Assembly: GCA_013426795.1 (NCBI GenBank)
Contig: JACDZF010000004.1
Coordinates: 1 to 46,995 of the forward strand
DNA length: 46,995 nt
Direction of reading: 5' to 3'
Source: Desulfocapsa sp.
GTDB taxonomy: Bacteria; Desulfobacterota; Desulfobulbia; Desulfobulbales; Desulfocapsaceae
Shown: positions 1-7,243 of the stretch, piece by piece
Layout: each line of letters begins with the position of its first letter
How positions within the stretch are numbered: the first letter of the stretch is position 1
Program-made: the position numbers and the translations under genes
Notes under the pieces: generated by a model
Database searches by the model: none
What the model was told of the DNA's origin: nothing
Seen by the model: only the letters and a program-made list of their open reading frames with translations

Positions 1-200
1 CACCAATTAAAACCAACACCACTTTCTCTCAATGCCTCTTGGCAAAGATGCTTCTCAAATCTTCATGCTCAATAGTGTAACTGTCAAAAATTACTGCCTA
101 CATTTCACGCTTCTCAAGGACTGACAATCTTATCCAGACTTCATGACTCCGAGAAGGGGCGAAACTACTCCAGTCACTCTCCACATGTCAATGAAAAAGT

Positions 201-494
201 TTACTCTTTTTCGCTGGTGATCCATTTCAACAAGGCTGTGACTATTTTTTGCGCTTGCTCCGTGCTTGAAATATTAAATTTGGACTTGGGAAAATACTCT
301 CCTTCCCGCTTCTGGTAACGACGAATGGTATACATGTCTTTTCCGTACTCTCCCTTCCCCTTGTCCCAGTTTTGATAACGAAACAAAATTGTTGTCCAAG
401 CCCCTTTGGACAGGATCTCTTTATCCAACTCTTTCACCAGAAGAACGCCTTCTTCTTCATAATTGATGGTCAACTCATTCAAATCACTACTCAT
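201..494 (-). CDS. small conserved protein, possibly PC4/YdbC-like
   Basis: A 97-residue soluble protein without signal peptide or membrane segment. The middle (ILFRYQNW ... GKDMYTIRRYQKREGEYFPKSKFNIS) has the strand-rich, basic pattern of PC4/YdbC-type single-stranded nucleic acid binding proteins, where a DIR-x-Y strand is followed by a K-rich loop. That assignment is inference from pattern only. A GTG at 533 would add 13 residues, but the ATG at 494 is preceded by an AGAG sequence at suitable distance, so I chose the ATG. The gene begins about 50 bases after the clpB stop on the same strand and is probably read through from clpB, so it may be heat-shock co-expressed. The 200 bases downstream to the window edge show no convincing gene. 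Confidence 0.6.
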   Translation of the reverse strand: MSSDLNELTINYEEEGVLLVKELDKEILSKGAWTTILFRYQNWDKGKGEYGKDMYTIRRYQKREGEYFPKSKFNISSTEQAQKIVTALLKWITSEKE

Positions 495-543
495 TTCGTA
501 TCTCTTTTTATTAAAAGCCCACCATTGAGCCACCTAAAAAAAA

Positions 544-3135
544 TCAGTTCCCAAAACAAAGTCTGCCTTCTCGAACATCTACCTGGATATGATCCCCCTC
601 CACAAACCGACCTGCCAAAAGCTCCATGGCCAAGGGATCTTCAAGGTGACGCTGGATAGCTCTTTTTAACGGGCGCGCGCCAAAGAGCGGATTATAGCCG
701 GCATCCACCAAAAACCCTTTTGCCGCATCCGTAACGGACAGCTTGTACTTCCTCTCTGCCAGTCTGGCAACCAGGCGCTGGAGCTGAATATCAATGATGG
801 CCCCCATGTCCTTTTTAGACAGGCTGTGAAAAATAATCGTCTCATCCACCCTGTTCAAGAATTCAGGTTTAAACTTCTGATGCAGAAGTTCTTCTATCTG
901 ATTGCGTACCACATCAATCCCCGCGTGCTCTTCCGCCATCTTCATGATCAGATCGCTGCCAAGATTTGAGGTCATGATCAAAATCGTATTCTTGAAATCA
1001 ACCGTTCTCCCCTTTCCATCGGTCATCCGGCCATCATCCAGGACTTGCAGCAGGACATTAAAGACATCCGGGTGCGCCTTTTCAATCTCGTCCAGAAGAA
1101 TCACGCAATAGGGCCGCCTCCGCACCGCTTCCGTGAGATATCCGCCCTCTTCATAACCGACATAGCCCGGAGGAGCACCAATAAGTCTGGCCACCGAGTG
1201 CTTTTCCATAAATTCAGACATGTCAATGCGAATCATGGCCTGAGTACTGTCAAAGAGAAAATCGGCCAGTGCCCGCGCCAGCTCAGTCTTGCCAACGCCG
1301 GTGGGTCCCAGAAAAATAAATGACCCGAGGGGGCGATCAGGATCCTGAAGGCCAGCCCGAGCCCGCCGCACCGCATTGGACACCGCCTTAATCGCCGCTT
1401 CCTGACCAATAACCCGAGCGGAAAGGGCAGACTCCGCATGGACCAGCTTGTCCTTTTCACCCTCCAGAAGCCTGTCCACAGGGATACCTGTCCATTTGGC
1501 GACCACTGAGGCAACATCCTCCGCGCCCACTTCTTCTTTCAGCATCTGATGCTTTTCCTGAATCTGCCTCAGCTTGTTATTGGCTTCCTCAAGGTTTTTT
1601 TGGAGTTGGACCATTGTCCCATAACGAATCTCCGCCACCTTGCTCAGATCTCCAATCCGCTCAGCGCGCTGTTCCTCCATATGTGTTTCATCAATACTTG
1701 CCTTAATCTGACGAATATTTTGAATCACATCACGTTCAATGGTCCACTGTCCTTTCATTCCACCCAGGGAATCATTGATTTCACCAAGCTTTTTCCTCAG
1801 CTCCACCAGACGTTCCTGCGATGCCGGATCTTTTTCTTTCTTCAGGGCCTCCTGTTCAATTTCCATCTTGATTTTTTTGCGTTCCAGCTCATCAATCTCG
1901 GTGGGCATGGAATCAATCTCAATACGCAGACAGGATGCAGCCTCATCGATCAGATCAATGGCCTTGTCAGGAAGAAAGCGATCGGTAATATACCGGCTCG
2001 ACAAAACAACCGCCGCCACCGTTGCCGCATCCTGGATGCGGACACCATGATGAACTTCATACTTTTCCTTGATGCCACGCAGAATGGCAATGGTATCTTC
2101 CTCACTGGGCTCCTGAACCAGAACCGGCTGGAACCTGCGCTCCAGAGCCGCATCTTTCTCGATATATTTCCGATATTCATCCAGGGTGGTGGCGCCAATG
2201 CAATGCAATTCCCCCCGGGCCAGTGCCGGCTTGAGCATATTGGAGGCATCCATGGAGCCTTCCGCCGCTCCCGCTCCCACCAGGGTGTGAATCTCATCAA
2301 TAAAAAGAATAATCTCTCCCGCCCGGGCCTCAACTTCTTTCAACACTGCCTTCAGCCTGTCCTCAAACTCACCCCGATACTTTGCCCCGGCAATCAATGA
2401 ACCAAGATCAAGGGCCATCACCTGTTTTCCCTCGAGAGTGGCCGGAATATCGCCATTGACAATGCGCTGGGCAAGCCCCTCGGCAATGGCGGTTTTCCCC
2501 ACTCCGGGCTCACCGATCAGGATCGGATTATTTTTAGTCCGCCGTGAAAGGACCTGGATCACCCGTCGAATCTCCTCATCCCGGCCAATAACCGGGTCCA
2601 GCTTTCCCTTTCTGGCGCTGTCAGTCAGGTTCCGCGCATATTTTTCCAAGGCCTGATACTTCTCTTCAGGATACTGATCAGTAACCCGTTGATTTCCTCG
2701 AATGGTGGTCAAGGCCGTGAGAAAGCCTTTCTCATCAATCCCCCGGCCCCGCAACATCTTGGAAACTTCAGAGCCATGCTCTTGAATAATGGAGAGAAAC
2801 AGATGTTCCTGACTGACAAACTCATCCTGCATCTGGCTTGCAGCGTTGAACGCCTTGTCCAGAATCTTTTTCAACTTGGCAGACATATAAGCCTGCCCCG
2901 CGCCACCGCCAGAGACCTGGGGAATCTTGTCAATAAGATTATTCAGCTCCATCAGAATAATGGCGGGATCAACCCCCATTTTCTGGAGTACCGGCACCAC
3001 AACCCCCTCGGGTTGCTCAAGAATGGCCCTTGCCAGATGCGCCGTCCGAATCTCCTGATGGGATTTACTCTGGGCAAGCTGCTGGGCGGCCTGAATTGCC
3101 TCTTGCGACTTTATCGTAAATTTATCAAACTGCAT
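544..3135 (-). CDS. clpB: ATP-dependent disaggregase ClpB
   Basis: ClpB, the Hsp100 chaperone that threads aggregated proteins through a hexameric pore together with DnaK. The 863-residue length is typical. Order: Clp N-domain (about 1-145), first AAA+ module with Walker A GEPGVGKT near 206 and Walker [11 protein letters not shown], a coiled-coil middle domain rich in Glu/Lys (about 405-530) that separates ClpB from ClpA/ClpC, second AAA+ module with Walker A GPTGVGKT near 605 and pore loop GYVGYEEGG, then the C-terminal D2 small domain. The start ATG has a strong AGGAGG eight bases upstream. A sigma70-like promoter lies about 90 bases upstream; no CIRCE element or clear sigma32 box was seen. 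The small PC4-like gene follows immediately. Confidence 0.97.
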   Translation of the reverse strand: MQFDKFTIKSQEAIQAAQQLAQSKSHQEIRTAHLARAILEQPEGVVVPVLQKMGVDPAIILMELNNLIDKIPQVSGGGAGQAYMSAKLKKILDKAFNAASQMQDEFVSQEHLFLSIIQEHGSEVSKMLRGRGIDEKGFLTALTTIRGNQRVTDQYPEEKYQALEKYARNLTDSARKGKLDPVIGRDEEIRRVIQVLSRRTKNNPILIGEPGVGKTAIAEGLAQRIVNGDIPATLEGKQVMALDLGSLIAGAKYRGEFEDRLKAVLKEVEARAGEIILFIDEIHTLVGAGAAEGSMDASNMLKPALARGELHCIGATTLDEYRKYIEKDAALERRFQPVLVQEPSEEDTIAILRGIKEKYEVHHGVRIQDAATVAAVVLSSRYITDRFLPDKAIDLIDEAASCLRIEIDSMPTEIDELERKKIKMEIEQEALKKEKDPASQERLVELRKKLGEINDSLGGMKGQWTIERDVIQNIRQIKASIDETHMEEQRAERIGDLSKVAEIRYGTMVQLQKNLEEANNKLRQIQEKHQMLKEEVGAEDVASVVAKWTGIPVDRLLEGEKDKLVHAESALSARVIGQEAAIKAVSNAVRRARAGLQDPDRPLGSFIFLGPTGVGKTELARALADFLFDSTQAMIRIDMSEFMEKHSVARLIGAPPGYVGYEEGGYLTEAVRRRPYCVILLDEIEKAHPDVFNVLLQVLDDGRMTDGKGRTVDFKNTILIMTSNLGSDLIMKMAEEHAGIDVVRNQIEELLHQKFKPEFLNRVDETIIFHSLSKKDMGAIIDIQLQRLVARLAERKYKLSVTDAAKGFLVDAGYNPLFGARPLKRAIQRHLEDPLAMELLAGRFVEGDHIQVDVREGRLCFGN

Positions 3136-3222
3136 GGGATTGTCCTCCTATAGATTCCTTTGAGGGTAAACAAAAAAGTACCCGGAGTTACCCGGAGACA
3201 TTCATTTTTCCGGTTGCACTCT

Positions 3223-3251
3223 AAGGTAAGAACAGGTTGGCCAAATGTCAA
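3223..3251 (-). promoter_or_regulatory. candidate sigma70 promoter of clpB
   Basis: On the minus strand a perfect TTGACA (3251-3246) is followed after 17 bases by TACCTT (3228-3223). The -35 box is one arm of the palindrome TGTCAA-TATT-TTGACA (3246-3261), which could hold a regulator. It lies between the terminator of the upstream selenoprotein gene and clpB, so clpB appears to be independently transcribed with a leader of roughly 80 bases. Confidence 0.5.
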
Positions 3252-3283
3252 TATTTTGACAACAAGAGTGCCCGTGCAGCGCT

Positions 3284-3319
3284 CAAAAAAAAAGCGGGCT
3301 TCAAAGACTGAAGCCCGCT
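3284..3319 (-). terminator. intrinsic terminator of the HesB-like gene
   Basis: Read on the minus strand, AGCGGGCTTCA and TGAAGCCCGCT form a perfect 11-bp stem around a five-base loop, followed at once by a run of nine T. It starts 22 bases after the TAA of the HesB-like selenoprotein gene, so it ends that transcript before the clpB promoter. Confidence 0.9.
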
Positions 3320-3341
3320 CACCAAACATTGGCGGAATCGA

Positions 3342-3683
3342 TTAACTGCATCCACCGGAGCCACAAGAGCCGGAGCTGCATCCCCCACCCCCGCCGAGTG
3401 GATTGCTGGAGGTGATACCAAACCCGGAACGTGGACCAGCATCCAGGTAGTCAACATGGACTGCACCGCAGGTCGTCATAAGAGACTCCTCAACAAGGAA
3501 TTTCAAGCCGCCATTCTCAAAAATTTTGTCATTGCTTTTTGGCTCATCCAGAGCCAATCCCAAAGAGGGACCTGCTCAGCCACCTTGCATCAAGGCAATA
3601 CGCAGGGCAGAATCAATGGAATTCTGCTCCAGATATTCAGAAAGTTTTTGAACTGCTTGGTCAGTAACGGTAAAATCATTCAT
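3342..3683 (-). CDS. HesB/IscA-like selenoprotein (in-frame UGA = Sec36)
   Basis: A 113-residue A-type iron-sulfur cluster carrier whose frame contains one TGA (3578-3576) at codon 36. The ATG at 3683 has GAGGAGG just upstream. The frame before the TGA (MNDFTVTDQAVQKL ... RIALMQGG) and after it (AGPSLGLALDEP ... TSSNPLGGGGG) join into one IscA/HesB fold, with the TGA falling exactly on the first conserved Cys of the GG-C-(S/A)-G motif. The tail carries three Cys in a Gly/Ser-rich stretch, in place of the usual C-terminal CGCG. HesB-like selenoproteins are an established bacterial family. A SECIS-like hairpin sits 18 bases after the TGA. Automated calling would start at 3563 and lose the N-terminal third. 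It has its own promoter and terminator and is divergent from pfkA. Role: probably Fe-S cluster transfer or redox; the exact client is unknown. Confidence 0.9.
3539..3578 (-). promoter_or_regulatory. SECIS element for Sec insertion
   Basis: Starting with the in-frame TGA at 3578-3576, a perfect 7-bp stem TTGGCTC / GAGCCAA (3557-3539) closes a five-base loop TGGAT. The loop begins 25 bases after the TGA, and its second base is G. Both fit the published general rules for bacterial SECIS elements (loop 16-37 bases from UGA, a G in the first two loop bases). It would recruit SelB to decode UGA as selenocysteine. Confidence 0.82.
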
Positions 3684-3730
3684 CAAACGCCTCCTCTGGT
3701 AATTAGTGGTTAGAAAAAAATATTTTAAGA

Positions 3731-3759
3731 TAAATAAAACAAGAACAGAGCTTCGTCAA
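3731..3759 (-). promoter_or_regulatory. candidate promoter of the HesB-like gene
   Basis: Minus strand TTGACG (3759-3754), 17-base spacer, TATTTA (3736-3731), about 47 bases upstream of the ATG. The -35 box is good and the -10 weak. It lies in the 177-base divergent space shared with pfkA. Confidence 0.4.
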
Positions 3760-3860
3760 TGAATGAACAGACACACCTGCCAATCACATTTGAAGTTCTT
3801 TGATATTATGGTAAGTTGCAAGCCATAAGAAGTCAATCCACTTTATAAAGGAACTCTGAT

Positions 3861-4988
3861 ATGAAAAAAATTGTCATTTCCACTGGTGGCGGAGATGCGC
3901 CGGGACTCAACGCTGTAATTTATGCGGTTGTACACTCGTGTTATCGCAGGGGCTGGGAGGTGTACGGGAGTCGAAGCGGATATAAGGGTCTCTTGAGTCT
4001 GGACGAACTAATACGACTGACCCTTGAGGATGTTGAAGAGATTTATGCCACCGGCGGCACAATTCTCGGTTCAACAAACAAGGGAAACCCCTTTTCCACC
4101 CCGGTGGAAAATCTGGCCGGAGAAATCCAGATTGTGGATATTTCGGACAAGATCATGAGAAATTTTACACGCATGGGGTTTGACTGCCATATTGCCATCG
4201 GCGGTGACGGCAGCCTTGAAATTGCCCATCGTTTTGCCCTGAAGGGAATGCCGGTGATCGGCGTCCCAAAGACCATTGACAATGATCTTGAGGCAACCGA
4301 TCGGACCTTTGGCTTCGACACGGCCGTATCCACAGCAACGGAGGCGCTGGACAAGATCCACTCAACGGCCAAATCCCACGACCGGGTCATGGTGGTTGAG
4401 GTCATGGGACGTGATTCCGGCTGGATAGCCCTTTATTCAGGAATTTCGGGCGGGGCAGACGTTATCCTGATCCCCGAAATCCCCTTTGAAATGGATGAAG
4501 TGTGCAAAAAAATCACCGACAATGAACTGCACGGCAAGGATTATGCCATCGTGGTTGTAGCCGAGGGTGCCATCGCAAAAGGAGGAACGGTCATCAGTAA
4601 AGGCGAAGGGGAACTGGGCAGGGAGGAGGTCATCCTGGGTGGAGTGGGGGAATGGGTTGCCTCGGAAATCCGCAAACGGATCAACAAGGACACCAGATCC
4701 CTGGTCCTGGGGCACCTCCAGCGCGGTGGCTCGCCCACCAACTTTGATCGCCTGCTGGCCCTCCGTTTTGGCGCCGCTGCCGTTCGTCTCATTGCGGACG
4801 GCATCTTTGATCAGATGGTCGCCCTTTCCGCTTCGGCCATGGTTCCGGTTCCCCTCATAGACGCCATCAAGTCACGGAAAAAGGTTGACCTCACCAGTGA
4901 CAAAGTTTTGACAGCCAGAGAAATAGGGATCTGCCTGGGAGATTGTCAGGATTTCTTTGACAAACACGAGGGCAATGGCAAAAAATAA
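3861..4988 (+). CDS. pfkA: 6-phosphofructokinase (PfkA superfamily)
   Basis: Phosphorylates fructose 6-phosphate to fructose 1,6-bisphosphate in glycolysis. The 375-residue chain is slightly longer than the 320-residue E. coli enzyme. It starts MKKIVISTGGGDAPGLN (nucleotide-binding GGDxPGxN loop), carries IAIGGDGS near 114 and PKTIDND near 137, and has MGRDSGWIA near 178. The donor-determining pair is Gly in GGDG (as in ATP enzymes) together with Lys in PKTID (as in pyrophosphate enzymes). This mixed combination is known in group III PFKs, many of which use ATP, so phosphoryl donor cannot be settled from sequence. AAGGA lies eight bases before the ATG. The end overlaps the start of the endonuclease III-like gene by 14 bases, suggesting translational coupling. 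Confidence 0.92.
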   Translation: MKKIVISTGGGDAPGLNAVIYAVVHSCYRRGWEVYGSRSGYKGLLSLDELIRLTLEDVEEIYATGGTILGSTNKGNPFSTPVENLAGEIQIVDISDKIMRNFTRMGFDCHIAIGGDGSLEIAHRFALKGMPVIGVPKTIDNDLEATDRTFGFDTAVSTATEALDKIHSTAKSHDRVMVVEVMGRDSGWIALYSGISGGADVILIPEIPFEMDEVCKKITDNELHGKDYAIVVVAEGAIAKGGTVISKGEGELGREEVILGGVGEWVASEIRKRINKDTRSLVLGHLQRGGSPTNFDRLLALRFGAAAVRLIADGIFDQMVALSASAMVPVPLIDAIKSRKKVDLTSDKVLTAREIGICLGDCQDFFDKHEGNGKK

Positions 4989-5616
4989 ATTCACCGAGAT
5001 CTATGCCCTGCTCCATGATCACTTTGGCCCCCAGGGCTGGTGGCCGGGAGACTCGCCGTTTGAGGTCATGGTGGGGGCGGTCCTTACCCAGAATACCAAC
5101 TGGGAAAATGTGCGTCTGGCAATCAACAATCTTAAGGAAGCCGGTGCTCTGTCGTTTTCGCGACTCTCAATCATGTCGGTGGATGAAATCGCGCACCTCA
5201 TCAAACCTTCCGGGTATTTTAACCTCAAGGCGCAACGACTGCAAAATCTCGTGCGGATGATCAATGAGCGATATAAGGGCAACCTTGCCCTTTTTCTTGA
5301 AGAAGACCTGCTTGGGGCGCGCGAGGCCTTACTTTCCGTGAAAGGGATTGGCCCGGAAACCGCGGACTCTATTTTGTTGTATGCGGGGAACCACCCTGTT
5401 TTTGTGGTGGATACCTACACCCATCGTATCTTCTCCCGACATCATTTAGCGGCAGAAGAAATCGACTACCGGAGCCTTCAGGAAACATTTCACGACAAGC
5501 TTCCTGCCCAGGCATCCCTCTATAATGAATACCATGCCTTGATCGTGGCCCTGGGCAAAGGGTTCTGTCGAAAAAAAAATCCCCTCTGTGAACACTGCCC
5601 GCTGCACGGAATCTAA
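4975..5616 (+). CDS. endonuclease III-like HhH-GPD DNA glycosylase
   Basis: A 213-residue base-excision repair glycosylase of the HhH-GPD superfamily. It has the N-terminal helical bundle (PFEVMVGAVLTQNT), the helix-hairpin-helix LLSVKGIGPETADSIL near 110-125, the catalytic Asp in VVDTYTHRI near 136, and a C-terminal C-x6-C-x2-C cluster. Two oddities: the Lys that makes endonuclease III a bifunctional lyase is Glu here (GPETA), and the protein ends PLHGI without the fourth Cys of the usual 4Fe-4S motif. It is therefore more likely a monofunctional glycosylase, and the cluster may be absent or use another ligand. Start is the ATG at 4975, preceded by GAGG, inside the end of pfkA; a TTG at 4957 is less likely. 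Confidence 0.85.
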   Translation: MAKNKFTEIYALLHDHFGPQGWWPGDSPFEVMVGAVLTQNTNWENVRLAINNLKEAGALSFSRLSIMSVDEIAHLIKPSGYFNLKAQRLQNLVRMINERYKGNLALFLEEDLLGAREALLSVKGIGPETADSILLYAGNHPVFVVDTYTHRIFSRHHLAAEEIDYRSLQETFHDKLPAQASLYNEYHALIVALGKGFCRKKNPLCEHCPLHGI

Positions 5617-5754
5617 TGTAAAATCAAGTCATTATCTTCACAAGAGTGGCAAACAACTGGTCGGCAATCTCCATGGCCTGAAGGTTCTGAGCCGTAAAAA
5701 CGGCCAGTCACGTTTTTTTCGGGCACCTGTCGCCGGAAGTTCCCATGGAACGGC

Positions 5755-6516
5755 CTAACCAGATTGATCCTTCTCCGGCAGTGCCACCCCCTGAAATCGC
5801 AGAAACTGCCTGCAGATACTGCGAAGAAGACTGGCATCCTGGGAGGTGAGCATCCTTCTGCCAAGAAACTGTCGGATATTGTTCATATAGTAATCATGAC
5901 TCTTGTCCTTCAGGAAATCTATGGAGAACAGGGTCCGTTCCAGATGGTCATACATTCCCTCCAGCTCAAAGCTTGTGGCCAGCCGGGGAGAAGACGCCGG
6001 ACCTTTCTGACTGCACAGCACGCCATGATATATCTCGTAACAGTGGATTCCCACGGCCTGGGCCAGGTTCAGGGAGGAAAAGTCAGCCGTGGGGATGGCG
6101 GAGATCACCTGGCAGTATTTCAGATCATCGTTGGTGAGGCCGCGATCTTCCGGGCCGAAGAGAAAGGCCACCTCATTATTGGGAAGCAGAGGCAGAACCT
6201 CGCTGACCACCTCCCGCGGGCTTCTTTCACGGATTCGCTGCCGCCCCCGCCGGGCCGTGGTTCCCACCACCCTCGAAAAAGGGGCCAGAGCAGTTTTGAG
6301 ACTCTGATGAAATCCCATATTCGTGAGCAGGTGCGCCGCTTTATGGGTGGCCATCATGGCCATGCGCTCGGGGTCAGGGGGTTCATGAGCAACGACAATC
6401 AGGCGGCTGATTCCCATATTCCAGGCAGCCCTGGCCGCCGCCCCGATATTTTCGGGAAACTTCGGCTCCATGAGCACAATGGCGATGTGATCCAACGGGG
6501 AACGATCAATAGTCAT
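5755..6516 (-). CDS. trmJ: tRNA (cytidine/uridine-2'-O-)-methyltransferase TrmJ
   Basis: SPOUT-family RNA methyltransferase expected to 2'-O-methylate position 32 of tRNAs using S-adenosylmethionine. The 253-residue chain opens with IAIVLMEPKFPENIGAAAR, the SpoU motif 1 with the catalytic Asn/Arg, continues with FLFGPEDRGLTNDDL (motif 2, near 125) and IPTADFSSLNLAQAVGIHCYE (motif 3, near 147), all forming the trefoil-knot SAM site. The C-terminal helical extension (about 190-250) matches TrmJ/YfhQ. Transcribed in the same direction as rnr and the coiled-coil gene upstream, so the three may form one RNA-metabolism unit. It converges on the endonuclease III-like gene with 138 bases between. Confidence 0.9.
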   Translation of the reverse strand: MTIDRSPLDHIAIVLMEPKFPENIGAAARAAWNMGISRLIVVAHEPPDPERMAMMATHKAAHLLTNMGFHQSLKTALAPFSRVVGTTARRGRQRIRERSPREVVSEVLPLLPNNEVAFLFGPEDRGLTNDDLKYCQVISAIPTADFSSLNLAQAVGIHCYEIYHGVLCSQKGPASSPRLATSFELEGMYDHLERTLFSIDFLKDKSHDYYMNNIRQFLGRRMLTSQDASLLRSICRQFLRFQGVALPEKDQSG

Positions 6517-6591
6517 GCAGAAATGGGGAGAAAGGGAGGAGGAACGGGAAAAATAGAGGCAACGGCTTTCATTCCATTGATTCTTTCAGAT

Positions 6592-7098
6592 TCAAGCAGC
6601 GGCATCATGGGAAATTCGACTGATCTTTTCATACTCTTCCACCTGTCGGTTGGCACTGGTGGGCATCAGGCGTTTCAGAAGCGGCACCACTCCCTGTTCC
6701 GATTTTTCGAAAAGCCGTTCAGCCTCTTTGATCGTGACCTGCCAGGCCGGCGCAAACCCTGGCGCCTTTTCAAACATAATATCGAGGGCAGTCTGGTAGA
6801 TATAATACTGCCTGATCTCTTTCCGACCAGGGGTCTGGTTCAATGACTGCACCGTAATCCGCAGATTATCCCGTTCCTGCTTTAAGGCTGTGGTCTCCTG
6901 CTTTCTCCTCTCGTTCTCCTCGGAATCAATCTCCATTTTGGTATGCAGGTGTCCCTTCAGCCTGTTTATTTCTCGAGTCAACTCACGACAACGAAGAATG
7001 CCGCGCACATAGATAAAAGCACAGAAGAATAAACCAAGGAGCAGCCCCCCGACAAAAGGAGTGGTTACGATTCCCATGATCCAACTTGAATTTTCCAT
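6592..7098 (-). CDS. membrane-anchored coiled-coil protein, unknown function
   Basis: 168 residues. An N-terminal hydrophobic segment (about 10-33, TTPFVGGLLLGLFFCAFIYV) should anchor it in the inner membrane. It is followed by a basic stretch and a charged heptad-like region (about 38-85, rich in E, R, K, L) predicted as coiled coil, then a helical C-terminal part with no recognised catalytic motif. I do not recognise the family. It lies between rnr (145 bases upstream) and trmJ (75 bases downstream) on the same strand. GGAG lies 12 bases before the ATG. Confidence 0.7.
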   Translation of the reverse strand: MENSSWIMGIVTTPFVGGLLLGLFFCAFIYVRGILRCRELTREINRLKGHLHTKMEIDSEENERRKQETTALKQERDNLRITVQSLNQTPGRKEIRQYYIYQTALDIMFEKAPGFAPAWQVTIKEAERLFEKSEQGVVPLLKRLMPTSANRQVEEYEKISRISHDAAA

Positions 7099-7243
7099 AT
7101 TCGTTCCGTCTCCAGGATAATAATTGAGTCGATATTCCCGTTGTGGATTGGTGCAACGCCCCGTACTTCCTTCATCTTTTTAGGCGATAAAAAATTTCCC
7201 GTCAAGCCGTAATACACCGTGCCAAACGCGTTCCGATCAGCCC

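Noticed and set aside
1549-2400. Long plus-strand frames opposite clpB, rnr, fabF, etfA, ileS and others
   Set aside because: They are antisense shadows of strongly conserved genes and show no ribosome sites or family resemblance.
3200-3290. CIRCE element before clpB
   Set aside because: GCACTC and GAGTGC occur but are about 46 bases apart instead of nine.
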